A DNA stretch of 64,000 nucleotides from NCBI RefSeq assembly GCF_041296385.1, contig NC_091014.1, positions 8,283,578 to 8,347,577 of the forward strand, given 5' to 3'. A program made the position numbers and the translations under genes. Source of the DNA: Aphelocoma coerulescens. Taxonomy: Eukaryota > Chordata > Aves > Passeriformes > Corvidae. Shown here one piece after another: positions 48,054-63,100 of this stretch (position 1 is its first letter; the number at the start of each line of letters is the position of its first letter). The notes beneath the pieces are model-generated. The model was not told where the DNA came from, made no database searches, and saw only the letters and a list, made by a program, of their open reading frames with translations.

Positions 48054-49574
48054 CTAGGAGAGAGCGGGCACAAAGCACTGTGTTTCAGTATGGAAAGCTC
48101 TGAAAGGCAGAATATTAGAAACATTATCACATAACAGCATGAACCATGGTCCTGGGTGTTTGCACTGGTGCAGGCTGGTGTGAACATCTGCTGCATCCTT
48201 GTCATCCACAATCCTGGGATCATATGAATGAGGTGCTGGTGCTGGTGGTACCGTGTCTCTGCATGTCAAGGAGAAATTGATTGTGTTCTCTCTCATTTTA
48301 GTACAGAAAGGATAGATTTTCTCTCTTTCTCTCCTACCCTTGATTTCTAACTTGCTGAGAGAATCCTGTGTAATGCTTGTCGTGAAATATCGGAGCAGTG
48401 CTGGCTGCAGGGGGAACCAGCTCACACATAGTATACATAATGTGGGTGTACATCAGGTGTCTCATGCAAAACATCCATCTGAAAACAAGTTTGGTCTCCA
48501 GCCCCAGTCCTAATCAGAGACCTTGAGTAAGCCCTTGCAGAAATACAGGTGTGATTTGGAGTAAAGATAATATCTGGTGACTGTTTTCAGACTGGGTCTG
48601 AATGATGTCCTGATTTTGAGCCATCAGTTTTTCAGCTTAGAAATAAATTGTTTGTAAGGCTGCAGTATTTTAGAATAGTCGCCTTGGGGCATTTGTTGGA
48701 GTAGCTTTGCTGGCACTGTCTATCTTTTATCCTTTTTATTCAATAGTATAACTAGGTGCCAAGTTTACTGCCTCATTTTCAGTTTATATTCTTTTCTTCT
48801 GAGCAGATTCCTTAATTAAGATGTTGAATTAAACTGCTTTAAACTCTACTGCTTAATTTGAATGATTATACATCTATGGCTCATTTTTCCCTAGTTATAT
48901 TCCTGCAGTTCTTTAAGATTATCCTTCTTCCATGGGAATGCTTCTCATATCTCCTTGTCAGAAATAATTGGTGCAAACTGAAAAATTGAGTAGGGAATGG
49001 ACATCATTACTTTACATATATACTGAGCACAACTGGTATTTTGTCATCAATGAGGATAATTAACGTGATCATTTAATAATCACTCTTTGCACAACATGGG
49101 TGTGGCAAGCACCATGAAATGTGCTCAGCTTTCACAGGGTAAATGAACATGGAAGATTGTACAGAGACTGCATGAGAAAGGAACACCTTAGCTGCACGTT
49201 CTCCTTCACCTCTCTGCATTTTGTCCACAGAGCTGTGCTGTCAGGTTAGGTGGATATTGAGTTGTATAGGTAGGGCAAGATGGGGAGTTTTCTTACAAAA
49301 CAAGAATAAATGAAGCTACCTTTACTTCCATTCCTTTCAAGGTAAGTTTTTTTCTCTATCAAAACCCTCTCCCCCACCCTGCTTTCCTAGGGCTTGTGCT
49401 GCCTGGAGCAGCTCAGCTGTGCTGGCATAATTATACACTCAACCAATTAAATGATTTGGGTTTAAAATAGCTCCATCCCAGAGGGCTTCTTTTAATCCAG
49501 GTCACTCCAGTGGTTCAGTGTGTAACCTGGCCTCACAGACTGGACTGGTGTGCTGGCAGAGTGGAGGAAATCCT

Positions 49575-49975
49575 GCTAGACCTTGTGTTATGCTAAGGCA
49601 CATGGAGAACGGGGAGGTGATTCAGGACAGCCAGCATGGCTTCACCAAGGGGTGCAGATGTCATTTGTCTGGAATTCTGTGAAGCCTTTGATAGATGCCT
49701 CCAAACATCATTCTCTCTAAAGTGAAGAGGTATGGATTTGATGGGTGGGCTGTTAGATGAATGAGAAATTGGTTGGATTGTCACATCCAGAGGACAGTGG
49801 CCAATGGTTTGGAGTCCTGATGGATGTCAGTGACAAGTGGTGTCCTTCAGGGGTCCATATCAGGACCAGTGTTATTTAATATCTTCATTAATGACATGGA
49901 TGAAGGGATCAAGTGCATGTATCCTCAGCAAACTTGCAGATGACTCCAAGCTGAGTGGTGCTGTTGCTAAGGCTG
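49575..49975 (+). repeat. CR1 LINE, internal reverse-transcriptase region
   Basis: Matches the CR1 ORF2 reverse-transcriptase segment in sense: cagccagcatggcttcacca, later gtggtgtccttcaggggtcc, then caggaccagtgttatttaat, atcttcattaatgacatgga and gatgactccaagctgagtgg. In translation the last part reads [13 protein letters not shown] and LADDSKLSG, where ADD corresponds to the catalytic (F/Y)xDD motif. Frameshifts and stops leave it inactive. It is antisense to GRM3. Confidence 0.9.
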
Positions 49976-50344
49976 TTTATTGGTGATGCTACCAGAACAG
50001 GGCTACATTAGGATGGCACAAGTTGATTCAGAGTCAACGTGTTACACTGCATGGAAAATAAATACGGGCGTTTCAAAGTAACCCCAGAAGTGTAGACTTG
50101 TCATGAAAGTATCAAAAAGATGTTAAAAGCATTTTCTGCTGATTTTGTAGTACTTGAGTTGGTTTATTTGGAACCTTGTATATAAAATAAATGCCTACAA
50201 GTGGTCTTGAAAACTCCATTCAGGAGATAAATTCTGCTTGAACATTCAAGTCATGCTCCTCTTGGCCATTAATGTCTGTACTGTCCACTCATGTGACTGT
50301 CTGCACTGATATTTCCCTCCTTCTCTCTCTGTCTTCCTGATTGC

Positions 50345-50730
50345 TTTGGGTGTCCGGAGCTGTTCCCTAGTGCCTTCTTTAAACTTTTCCTTCATTAACT
50401 TCAATCCATTACTTGCTATTCTAACTTCTCCTGAGACTGAATAATCCCTTCCTCTCGTTTAGTTGCCTTGAAATTATTTATAGTCTGTGATCACGTCTCC
50501 CTGGGTTTACTCTTGTCTAGACTAAATATATTTAGCGCTTTTACTGTCACTCTGCGTGTCTCAATGCGTCATTTGTTACCTATCCTTGTTTTCTAGAGGT
50601 TTTCAGTACATTTCCTAAGCTGGGAAAAATAGTACTAAATATATTGTTCCAGGGTGGCCACACCAAAAGTACATTAAGTGACATTATTAGCTTCACAGTT
50701 TTATGTGCTATTTCATGTACGCACTATTGG
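50345..50730 (-). repeat. Old CR1/L3-like LINE fragment
   Basis: The plus strand has aataatcccttcctctcgtt, then tgaaattatttatagtctgt, gatcacgtctccctggg, tcttgtctagactaaatata and ttccagggtggccacaccaa. In order these match the antisense of ancient amniote CR1/L3 3' regions (e.g. 'atcatgtctcc...ctctagactaaacat', 'attccag..tggcctcacca'). Heavily diverged. The boundaries are approximate. Confidence 0.7.
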
Positions 50731-51361
50731 CAATAACACCCCCCCTAAGATAATCTACCTTTCTTCTGGGCAGAAAGTTGAACTAATTCTCTGCAAACTG
50801 CTCTAAGGGCCAACTCCCACAGTCACTTCTCACATCGTAATAACTGTGAGATTTCCAGTGGAGCAGATCTGAATCTTTTTTTCGACAATTTCCTCCTGTT
50901 CAAAAATACGATTTTATTGAACTTGAAGCTTTGCAACACTATCTGACAATTTAAACAGTTTAATGTTTCTAAAGTTTGCTGGTGAAGGCTGACCAATATT
51001 TTCTGCTCAGTGAGGTATGTGTTTTATAGTGTAGAAAGACTAAAAAGTTCTATATTTAAGTCAAACATCTGTTGAATTTTTTTTAACAACCCTGTTTCAT
51101 AGGAAATTTTAAAATTCTATCCTTGTATTTTTTATCTGGAGGAAAATACCATGTTTCAATAGCAGATTCTTTTGCAGAAGGAGACTGGTTAGTCCAGATT
51201 TTATTTTAAGCTCCCTTTCTGCCAAATAACTCATTATAACTAATTCTAGCTCATGATCCACTGGGTTTTTCTGTTAGAACTATGACTTTAGATAGTGATG
51301 AACTCAAATGAATACTTAATCCATATATTATGCCTCTACTGCAATCAGACTAACAGTATTA

Positions 51362-52807
<1,446 letters not shown>

Positions 52808-54041
52808 TCAGATAATAGAATGCTATTCCACTTTACATTTACAAATGTAAGATGACCAGTGTCCTTACTTTATTTTGTCCTGCATACAAATCAATTCTCC
52901 AAGTATTTCTCCCAGTATGTACCATTGCTATCTCTCACATTTTCTCTTGAAAGAAAGAGGTCTGCTTCTGAGTCTCAGCAATTTTTGGTGAAACTTGGCT
53001 GCCATGATATAAGAAAAATTAAATGATCAGTTCATTAAATGTCAGGTTTGAGGCCAAGAGTCTGGAATGTAGCTGAATAGAGGATTCATTTTGAGGATGA
53101 GGGAGAAGTAACTGTGAAATCCTCAACAATTTTTACTACATCTTTTTCACTTCTCCCTGTGCTGTAGGAAATTTTGAATGCCTTCTATTTTGCTTCAATT
53201 TTACCAGTTTCTGATACTTCTGTATGGTCTGAGTTCCCCAGCACATGCTGCTTTTGTCCTGTGCCTTGTTTGGGGAATGGATGAAAAAACCACAAACTGG
53301 ATCTGTGACCTTCTGCGAAATCAATATTGTAACACTTCTAACTGGTAAGCTATGGAGAGTTTTGTTTTACCTCCCTCTGAGGCTTATCCAAGGAATGAAG
53401 AACTATTAAAAATGTGGGAGGAAATTGCATTTACCATGTGATTTATTGGACATTTGCTGTAGCATCAAAGGTGAAAATCTTTACAGGCAGGAGGCAAAAT
53501 GATTTTTTTTGCCATTGATGAACAATAAATGTCTTTGGCTATAGAAGTGGTTCCACTGTCACTGCTGGAATAAATCTCTTTCTCTGCCTCTGTGTCCATA
53601 CTGTGTTTGAGCTTGAGCAATATTGTATAAGGGTGTAATACCTTCCTCCACTTTGATGTCCAGATACTTTGGATTTCTTGTGGTAGATTTATTTAGCTTC
53701 TTTAAAACACTGAGGCCAAATTCTTTCACCTTTATTCCACAGAGTGTTACCTTATTTTGCCGTACTCTGGCTAAAGTCAGTAAAAGGGGCACTGGGTTTT
53801 GGAACAGAAGCCCCAGCTGGAGGGTTGAAATTGTAACCTGCACCTCCTCAGGTGCTGCACTTGAACTGCATTTCTTTCCCAACTTTCTACTTATTGTAGA
53901 GTTGGGATATAATTTACAGCCACCTATACTCTCTTATGGGTTTGAGTCAAGACTCTGCTTATTCTCATCCCTGCCCTTTCCTGCTCCTTCCCACCTCAGC
54001 TGTGTCAGCCGCAGTGGTGGACAGCCTTGGTTTGCAGGATT

Positions 54042-54516
54042 ACAGAATCATGGAATTACGGAATAATTCAGGTAGGAAGGGACCACCAGTGGGGTCCTCT
54101 GTTCCAACCCCCCTGCTCAAGCAGGGTCATGCCAGAGCACATGGCACAGGATTCATCCAGACAGTTCTGGAATACCTCCAGTGAGGGAGGCTCCACACCC
54201 TCTCTGGGCAATGTTCCAGTGCTTTGTCACTGCACGTAAAAGAAGTTCTTTCTCATGTTCATGTGTTCCAGTTTCTGCCCTTTGCCTCTGTCTTACTGCC
54301 ATTGAGAAGAGCCTGGCTCTCTTCAGATACCCACATACACTGACAAGGTCTCCTCTCAGTCGTGTCTTCTAAAGGCTGAACAAGCCCAACTCCCTCAGCC
54401 TTTCCCCATAAGACAGATGGTGCAGTCCCCTTATCATCTTTGTACCCCTCCACTGGGCTTGCTCCAGGAGCTCCATGTTTTTCTTGTACTGTACAAATTA
54501 GGACTGGGTAGCCCAG
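54042..54516 (-). repeat. CR1 LINE, 3' end
   Basis: The plus strand starts acagaatcatggaattacgg, then aggtaggaagggaccacca, and continues gttccaacccccctgctcaa, cagttctggaatacctccag, ggctgaacaagcccaactcc and ctcagcctttccccataag. This is the antisense of an avian CR1 3' portion and lies in the same orientation as GRM3. Confidence 0.9.
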
Positions 54517-54728
54517 GAACTTGTAAAAAGTTTATTTTATCTATTTTTTTGTCACTGTTGGGGTGTAGTTGTACCATTCCGTAGTCCAAGACCTCCGAGT
54601 GCACAAAAATTAAGAGCAGCATAATCCTCCCCCAAATGGCCAGTCCTGCTGGAAGTGACATGCTCTAAATTAAACAGGTAGCTAAATTCAAAATATAGGT
54701 CAACTAGAAGAATATTAAGCAGCTTTCC

Positions 54729-54751
54729 TCCTCTCCCTCCTCCTCCTCCTC
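54729..54751 (+). repeat. (TCC)n pyrimidine tract
   Basis: About 23 bases of CTC/TCC repeats within a wholly pyrimidine strand run. Simple sequence only. Confidence 0.8.
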
Positions 54752-57700
54752 ATGTGCAGGCATGCGAGCTCTCTCATCCAGGAGCAGCATTAAAACGAAA
54801 TCATAATGCAGCACTTAACAGCTCCTCAATAACGTGCTGTCATTGCCAATGTCTTCTTTCATTATTCATAACACTTATATAGATTGTAGAAGCTGTTAAC
54901 ACAGCAGCCCAGCTTTAAGAGCCAGTTTATTCACTTCAGTGTTATCCAGGCCAGCTCCTGAGGTGGGCTGAGAGCCTGTCACTGCTGCTGGCAGCAGTGG
55001 AGCAGCAGGTAAGGAAGACAAACTGCAAACTGGTTGTTTGACATCTGTCAAGTGCATAACTTGAAGGGCACAAGTGCCCCAGTGCAAGTTATCTGAGGGT
55101 CAGAAACACCAGCACTTTTCAGGAAAGAATTCCTTCTGTGTAACATGTTTAACAACTTATAGAAGTTCTGATAGAATATTTGTCATTTAAATAGAACAAA
55201 GTATTTTCCTTAGACTTTGCAGGTATATCCAGAAGGCAAAGCAGGTAATGTCACAGAGTTAGCTTGAAGCTCATGTATAATTGCCTTCCACAGGACTGTT
55301 CCCATGCTACAAGTAGAAACAAAAGATTTTTGTCGGACAATATGTTCTAAGTTAATGAAAGCTTGTAGCTTCAAACATTCCTTTTTAGTGGCTGCTGATA
55401 GAGGAAAATAAATCACCCTCTTTCAGATGGAAAGGATGAAATCATTTAACCAAACAATGATGTATTAAATTATAGTATGGTGAGCCAAAGCCTACAAATG
55501 AGCCCACTGGGTGGCAGCAATTAATATACCCACTGATTACATACAAAATCACTAAGGCATTTTAACATATCATTTATCAACATGTTCTAGATCCCATAGA
55601 ATCACTTCCAAAAAGTAATGTTTTCATAAAATATGATGTAATAATAATGAAAATGAAATTAAGATGCTTATCACAAGAAAGCAGGACCTTATGTTTTAGA
55701 GTAAAAATAAGGGTTTTTACAAATTGATTTCCCCAGAGATGATGTCAGGCTGTCGTAAGTCACTGTGCAAATTTTTTTTCCAGTTATAGTTCAGTTTTGA
55801 CAGAAAACCTACAATCTTTATAGCAGGTATTTCTGGCAGGTCTATTTCAGAGTTGTAGCTCAGCTCTTCTACATTCATCCCTTGGGAGAAGACAGACAAG
55901 AGTCTCTGGATCTACTCAGCTGCTAGCTGAGAGGCTGAGTGACAATATGAACTTTGCCTCCTTTGAGCAGAGCCTTTGAATCTTCTCCTTCCCTTGCACT
56001 TTATGAAATGTATTAAGAAGTTATACAAGAGGAATTTTGTAAAAGAAGTTATCAAGGAAAAGAAAAGATAATTAAAAGTGACTTAAAGATAAACCAGTGA
56101 TGCTTTGTGCTCCAGCTTGCAGCAATTCAGCAATGAAGATGCAACGGCAGTGACATTTATGAGAGCAGGAGGGCAGAAGACAGAAATCTTTGGAACCTTG
56201 GTGCAGGCAGGCCAACTCTGTCAGCTCCCTGCAGAAATCCTACTGGAGGAGAGGATTCCATTGTGCAAGTGGAGGACAAACTCCTTCAGCTTCAGATAAG
56301 AGAGGAATGACTGCAGATTTATTACTCCTTCAGTAGCAGATACAGATAAGAACATAAAATAACATCATAGCTTTTATGTAGCGAATTATGCCATTTTTTT
56401 CCATCTTCCTAAGTGGGATCAATTTTTCCAACAGTCACATAACTAGAAAAAATGTGCTTATCTGCTGTTGGAAGCAGGTGAGTTGCTTTCATTTAGGAAT
56501 CTTTATTATTTTTGGCGTCAGCGATGTACTGCTCTTGGTGACATGAAAAATTTCAGAAATAAAGTTCTGAAGGGGAGATTTATTTTATCATTGGGCAAAA
56601 CCTTTATTTGAAGTAGTAGTACGAGAAGTATATTTAAATACTTCTAATCCTGCACATTGCCACAGTTGAGTGAAAAATACTCCAGGATTTTTTAACGAGG
56701 AATGAAATGAGGAAAACAAAGCAGTTTTCATCCTAATTAGGCACTGGAAGTGTTTTAAGAGGCTGAGCAGCGTAGGGAAAGATGTGTGTCATCTTAACTG
56801 GCTTGGAATCAGACCAGGTTTTGTTTGTCAGCAACATCCTTGGGCCAGGAAGGATATTTTGCATAGAGTCTTGCATGTGTCTGGCACAGATCTGAGTGTG
56901 TACATGTTGTCCTATAGAAAACATCCTCAGTAACACTTCCTTGTAGGAATGATGACAGATATCCCTACATCTAAAAACATTCTTCATGTCCATTAAAACA
57001 CACATCTGTTCTTTGTTTGCAGAGTGTATTCTTTCTAAACAAGGTACAGATCACAGAGGCACAGCTCACTAGCTGTGAGGCAATTAATTAATAGCAAGGC
57101 TTGGTGAAAGCACTGCAGTCTTTCAGCTTGGCAGTTGGCAAAGCTGGGAGATTTCATGTGGTTTCCAAAGAGATGTAGAAAGGACTATTGGGTGCACTAA
57201 AGGTACATTCTTCCACAGTGTGTTGTCCCCAAAGACTACAAAGAGATCATGATTAAATAGAAATGGAAATGTAAAGAGGGAACGGACTGGAGTTTCTGAA
57301 AAGTTGAGTAAAACCTCCTTAGTCTCACTAGATGGTGCTGCAAAAACTCAGAACTTCTGATTTAAGACTGAAAAACAAGACATTTTTTATGTAACAGAAA
57401 AATACAGTTATTTTTTAATCCCCCCTACTCTTCCTGTTACATATCCAGGGCAACGTCTTCTTAAAACACTTCAAGGAAGAGCCTAGATTATAATATAACA
57501 GGATATGGTGTGTTTGTCCAATGGGCTCATCTGTGTGTATGATGCCTTATCTTGAAAAGTATCAGATAAGACCCTGAGAATACACATGTATTTTCATTCT
57601 CTTTTATTTTTAGCTAGATATGGCTTGTTGAGGTCAAAGTGACTTATTTCTGCTTGGCTGAACATTCAGACCAAGCAACAGAGACCTGATGCACCCACTC

Positions 57701-59984
57701 CTGTTTCTGCTTCAGCACAGCGCAGCTGGTTTCATACCTGATTGACAGAAGGCACACTGAAATTTGGCAATTTAGAAGTTAGTATGGGGAAAGATCATAG
57801 TGAAGTGCCACTAGATTGTACCTCTCCACAATTGTTTCCACAGAGACAAGTAGTCACTTTTAACCTCTGCACCACTGTCTCTGGATGTGTTTGGGTCATA
57901 TGCAGCATTGCTTCTTCTCATTTAAGAAATGAATGAGACAAATGAGACAGATTAGTCCCCTACAAATATAATTTTCCCATCTATGTCTATAGATTTTCCA
58001 CTCAGGTCTATGGTTTCTCCCTTAGGCTAGATGCTTGCCATAGGGAATTTTAAAACCAGTCACAGACCCCCAAAACTTTTGCAGTGGTCAGAGACAGAAA
58101 TGTTTTCCTCAGGCCATTTACTTCAGAGTGGTATCTAGAATAGCCCAGCCAAACTGTACCTGTTCTTTTTCTGCTGACCACCATGAGTATGACTATCTGA
58201 AATACATCCACTATAAATGTGTCTGAAGTCAAGTGAGATGAATAGCACCAATATCTGGAACAGAAAGGGTGACAGCTGGAGCACCAAGTGGTAGCAACAC
58301 GTCCAAGCTCTCCACAGTGTACCTGCGAGCAGGTGTCTCTCACAAGCTGTCTGCACAGGCTGCTGTGGGGGCTATCAGGGAGAACAGACTGGGAACATTG
58401 GCAAAACAAGATAAGGGGCTGAATAACTAGAAGACTTTCTTCAGCTTGTCATTATCCTCATTATCCTCAGCCTGGCTGAGCACAGAACTTTCAAGCTACC
58501 TCTCCTGTGAAATGTTTGCCTCAAGCATAATGTTTTACATTTCCAGGTATGTGTTGTCCTCTTGCTTGTGTGGCTCTTGGGAATTGGTGTGGTCTTTAGG
58601 ACTTGGGGAGAATGAACTAGATGCTAAGTAGCAAACCTTCATCAAGGAAACTGAAATTTCCTTTATTTCTTAAAGGAGATTTAAGGAATTAAAAATATAA
58701 TTTCTTCTTTCTTAAAGCATTTGGATTTTGAGACATGGAAGGTAAAAAGCATGTAAAAATTCTGCACTCATTGTATTTCTCCTTAAAAATACAAATAATC
58801 TTCCCTGAAATTAAGAATATTTCTCACCGTTTTTTGGTTAAGGTTGTATTAGTTCAACTTGAAAATAAAACAAATACTCATGGAAAATCATTCAAGGTGT
58901 TTTTCTTTTTTTTTAAAAATATGTCTGCTAGGTTGATAATTAATATGAATAATTTGTGAGATTCCAACATAGAAATGCCTTTCAATTGATACCATTAGTT
59001 TAAGTTTACCCACTTAAAGAAATGGTTGCCACAAGAGGCAAAATGCATGCAGTGTAATTCATACCAGCAATCAACTTGCAATTACAAAGGAAATTAAACC
59101 ATGACTTCAAACTGCCTAACTCCTCCCTCAGGCCAACTCACTGTTTTGTACACAGAAGCAAGGAGAACCCATTCCCATTATGAAGAATTATGGCCACTGT
59201 GAGGGTGACAACACATAAGCTCAGGAGCTGGAACTGTAAATTCTGGGCTGGCCTTTGGTAGCTCCTGAAATGTTTTGATCTGAGGAAGATTTGGGTTGGC
59301 TGGTGAGTTCTCTGTCAGTTGCTGAACATTTATGTTGCTGTCAGAGCTTGAGGTCTTGGTTGGGATTTTCTGCCATTTCAGGGGTTATGGATTACCCTGT
59401 GTCCAATTTGAACATTTGGGTGAGGGACGTTCCCATGTAACCTCAGAGCAGGGAACGGATGCCATGCCTTTTACCCCTCTCTTCCCAGTATATCCAAGGT
59501 GCAGCTGAAAGAGATTGAAATTGTGTTTTAATTTTGCTAAAATTTATTTTTGGACTAATTAGGGACATGGTTATATCACAGGGGCATGAATCTTTCTCTT
59601 TTTGGAGGCACTGTTCCATGACATGTTAATTCCACCCCCAAACTGGAAACGTAGCTGTCTAAGGAAGTGTTAAATACCTAATAATATTTTTGCCCTTCTT
59701 TTTCAGCCTGAACTAAATATGAATAGATTTAGTTATTAAGATATTAAAGGAAGTTGGTTAAAAAATTCTCTCCTCTGTGGGGACTTGAGGATTGGAGAGG
59801 TGTTTCCAGACACAGCTCTGAATAATTTAGTTAGATAGTTTGCCCTTAGAGATCAGAAGCAAATGAACCATGAAATAGACCCTCTGGCTGTTATTTCCTA
59901 ATTGACTTGATATGAAGACACTCCCAAATCAGGTGGACTGACATAGATTTAATTGCTTGTACTGCAATGCTATTATTTAGTAGT

Positions 59985-60125
59985 AGTAATATTGTAGCTG
60001 TGACAGTCCAAGATGCAAGAAATTTCAAGTGCCTAAGAAAGGCAGTATTTCTTATTAGACTTATAGATGGAAGAAGTGCACAAGCTTTCAGGCCCAAGGT
60101 CACTCCATTAGGTCATCAGAAACAT
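59985..60125 (+). repeat. Possible old interspersed-repeat remnant
   Basis: The ordered words atattgtagctgtgacagtc, ttcttattagacttatagat and gtgcacaagctttcaggccc resemble a repeat widespread in sauropsid genomes ('..gtagctgtgttggtcc .. tcttttattagacc .. acaagctttcagg ..'). I recall the pattern but cannot name the family with certainty. Heavily decayed. Confidence 0.35.
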
Positions 60126-63100
60126 TGCTCAATAAATTTGACCTTCATTTATTTTGAAGGAACAACTCTGCTTGGAGTTTAGTATATCAGGTTTTTTATT
60201 TCCTGCTGGAAACACAATTTCCTTTTGCAAACAGTCTCATTACTATCCATTTGCAGCGTAATTGCTGAAAGCTTTTTGTTCACTTCTTTAAAAGTATAGA
60301 ATTCAGAAACACAAGGTCTGATCAAGATGCAAGACAAGATATGACAAAGACATGTTATGCCAAAAGCTTCTTTTTTTTTTCCAGATATGTGGGCAGTCTA
60401 ATAAAGGTATTGCCTCTTCCTACAGATCTTATGACTCTATGCTATTATTTTTGTTAAGGAGCTACTGAAAACTCTCAGCAATCACCCTACAAATTGCTAA
60501 TAATGAGGTAATTTGCAAAATGAAATTGTATTTGCAGTAGGAAAATAAAACCCTAAGCAGTGAATTCTAAGGAGAGCATGTATTTGAAATAATTGAGGCT
60601 CAAATTTATTGAACATTTTGGGGGGAAAAAAAAGGAGCTGTAGAATGCCTCAGAGTAGGAATAAAGAGACATTACCACGGTGAAACACAGGAAGCTTTAA
60701 GCTCAGACATATTATGCTGCTCAGTTACAGCAGTTGGTACATCTGACATAATGCTTGTGGAGGACAAACAAGAATTGGAGTATAGCTGGAAAGGTAAATG
60801 TTTCACACATCACATGGTGTAAGATTCTGGAGTGGATCAGTTTTCTCTAGGAATATAATATGCAATTGAAAAAAAATTGAAAAAAAAAAAAAGACCTATA
60901 TTTCTTGAACATAAGTTTAATTAGAGTGTCTATTTTGGGAGTGCAGTTTTCTTACAGAGCTCCTATAGTCTCCCATAGTGGAGAGAAATTGGCACCTCCA
61001 AAGGTGGGCTCTGGCTAATGTGAGATGCCATCAGGAAGATGGGTAACTTCCTCCATCAATAGTTCTCCAGTTACACTGCAAAGTGTTTCAAAGAATACAT
61101 GAAAGTTAGGTGGCTTCAGTTTTGGCCACTGATGGAGAAATCAAACTTATGTTTCAGTAAGGCCCACCACAGACATTAAATGTGCTCATCTTCCTTTGTA
61201 AAGGTATGAGTCTGGATTTTATTTTTACCCTTTTCCATACAATAAGGTGGTGGCTGGAAATGCACATCTACTGAAATTGCAAGTTAATTCAGTATTCAGC
61301 AGAGTCTATCTCAGCTGACCAAATGTTGAGTCAACCAGAGAGGTGAAAGTAGGCTTTTCACAACAATGAATTTCAGTCAAAACAGAGTGAGATAAAGGAT
61401 AACTCTTGGCTTTTAAGGCTATTCCTGCATATCACACACCAGCTGCAGAGGTAGCACGTCACCTCTCCCAACATCATCAGTGCTCATTGGCATGTGTTAT
61501 TCTGCAACACGCAACCTGCACGTCCTATTAATACTTGCAAATTCTTCTGTTCTCAGGAATAAAAGATAAAGCTGAGAGCACAGTATCAATTTTGCTAATA
61601 CTTTGCTCCACTGAATCAGCTCAGCAACAGCAATCACTGGACCTCAGGGGAAAATGTAAAATGAAAATGTTGATTTATTTGCCTGTTTTATGGTGGAAGC
61701 AGAGACACATTGATAGGCTTAGACTGATAAAATGTTTCAGAGATCTAGGAAAGACATTTACAGCACTGCCTCAAACCTTCCTCTGACTTGAGATAATTTC
61801 TTCTCCGAAGAGCCTTTAAAGATGAGCTTTTTATTCTTTCAGTTACTGGAGCATAAACTAGCCATTAGCTATCTGTTCAAATCGATGTGCAAATGTAATA
61901 CAGGAAGTTTAACAAACTTTTTCATCATATTTTTATCAGTTCTCAATAGCAGTTTCATAGTTTTTTCAGCCACTGTCTGGTGGAGACCTATCCTGGTACA
62001 GTAGGCCAATCTTTGACACAAGGCTGATCCCTTGTAGCAGTGTTCAGCTGCTGCATTCATCAGGGCAATAGAGAAATGTCATGGAAAAATTCTACTTTTG
62101 CAGAAACCACAGGTAAAATTTATTTGTAGGGGTAAATGGTGAATAGTTAGCTATGTCAAGGGAAGGAACCACAAGAGCACAACCTTTCTGCACACAAACA
62201 GTCAGCTACTGATCACTACACAAATTCAAACTTGGGAAGAAGGGAGGGTTGTTTTCAGGGCATAATTAATAGAAAGAAGAGCATGTTTGCAGCATATGCA
62301 AAACATCCTGTGAATGGTGAAAAAACAAAAGCAGTAGCAAGAAAGTACAAGGCCAATAACAGCCTCTCCAAAGAAAAGAACTGGGACTGTCCCTTGACTG
62401 TGGATGCTGGAACTCATCAGTGCAGCTACCTGAACACCAGGACGTTCTCCCTTCCCTTCGGTGTGGAAAGACCACTGTTTTTGGATTTGCTGCTCACTCT
62501 TTATAAATGCAATCTCGACAATCATACATCAAGTATTACCTTTTATTATAGAATTAAGTAAAGCAAAATTTAAAGAGCAATGCGTGAGGGCTCCTGTGAA
62601 TGTGTACGTGCGTGTTCATGCCTCTCTGTGTGTTTTCTAATCCATACAATAAATGTGGTTAATACTGGGTCACAGAATCAAAGTGATATCAGATGTAGCC
62701 CTTAGGTATCACATTCCACCCTGAAAATCCATATTCTCTCAGCTACAGAGTTACATGGGATTTTTGTAGTACATACATTCTGTGTGAGGACTCTGTTCAA
62801 GGCTGGGCTTCCCTCAGCTTTCTCACACCAGTAGTTTCCCTGTTTCCTCTGAGCACAGTGCAATCCCTTCCCTGAATAAAACTGTGGTGTTTTCTTCACT
62901 GAGCCTCATATTTCAGCCACAGAACTGGTAAATATTTCATATCTCCAAAGGAATTGTTGCTTTAGCTTATTCCATCAAATTGTCTGGAATCTGTGTATAG
63001 CAGCAAGTAGAAAAATGTCCAGCACGGAACCTCCATTGAATTGAGGAGCCATTGCAGATACACATTTAAAAAGTGAGTATCACTCAACCTTCAGAAATGG

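Noticed and set aside
53623..54066. 147-codon plus-strand ORF in the GRM3 upstream intron
   Set aside because: It runs into a CR1 copy at its 3' end and has no recognisable domain.
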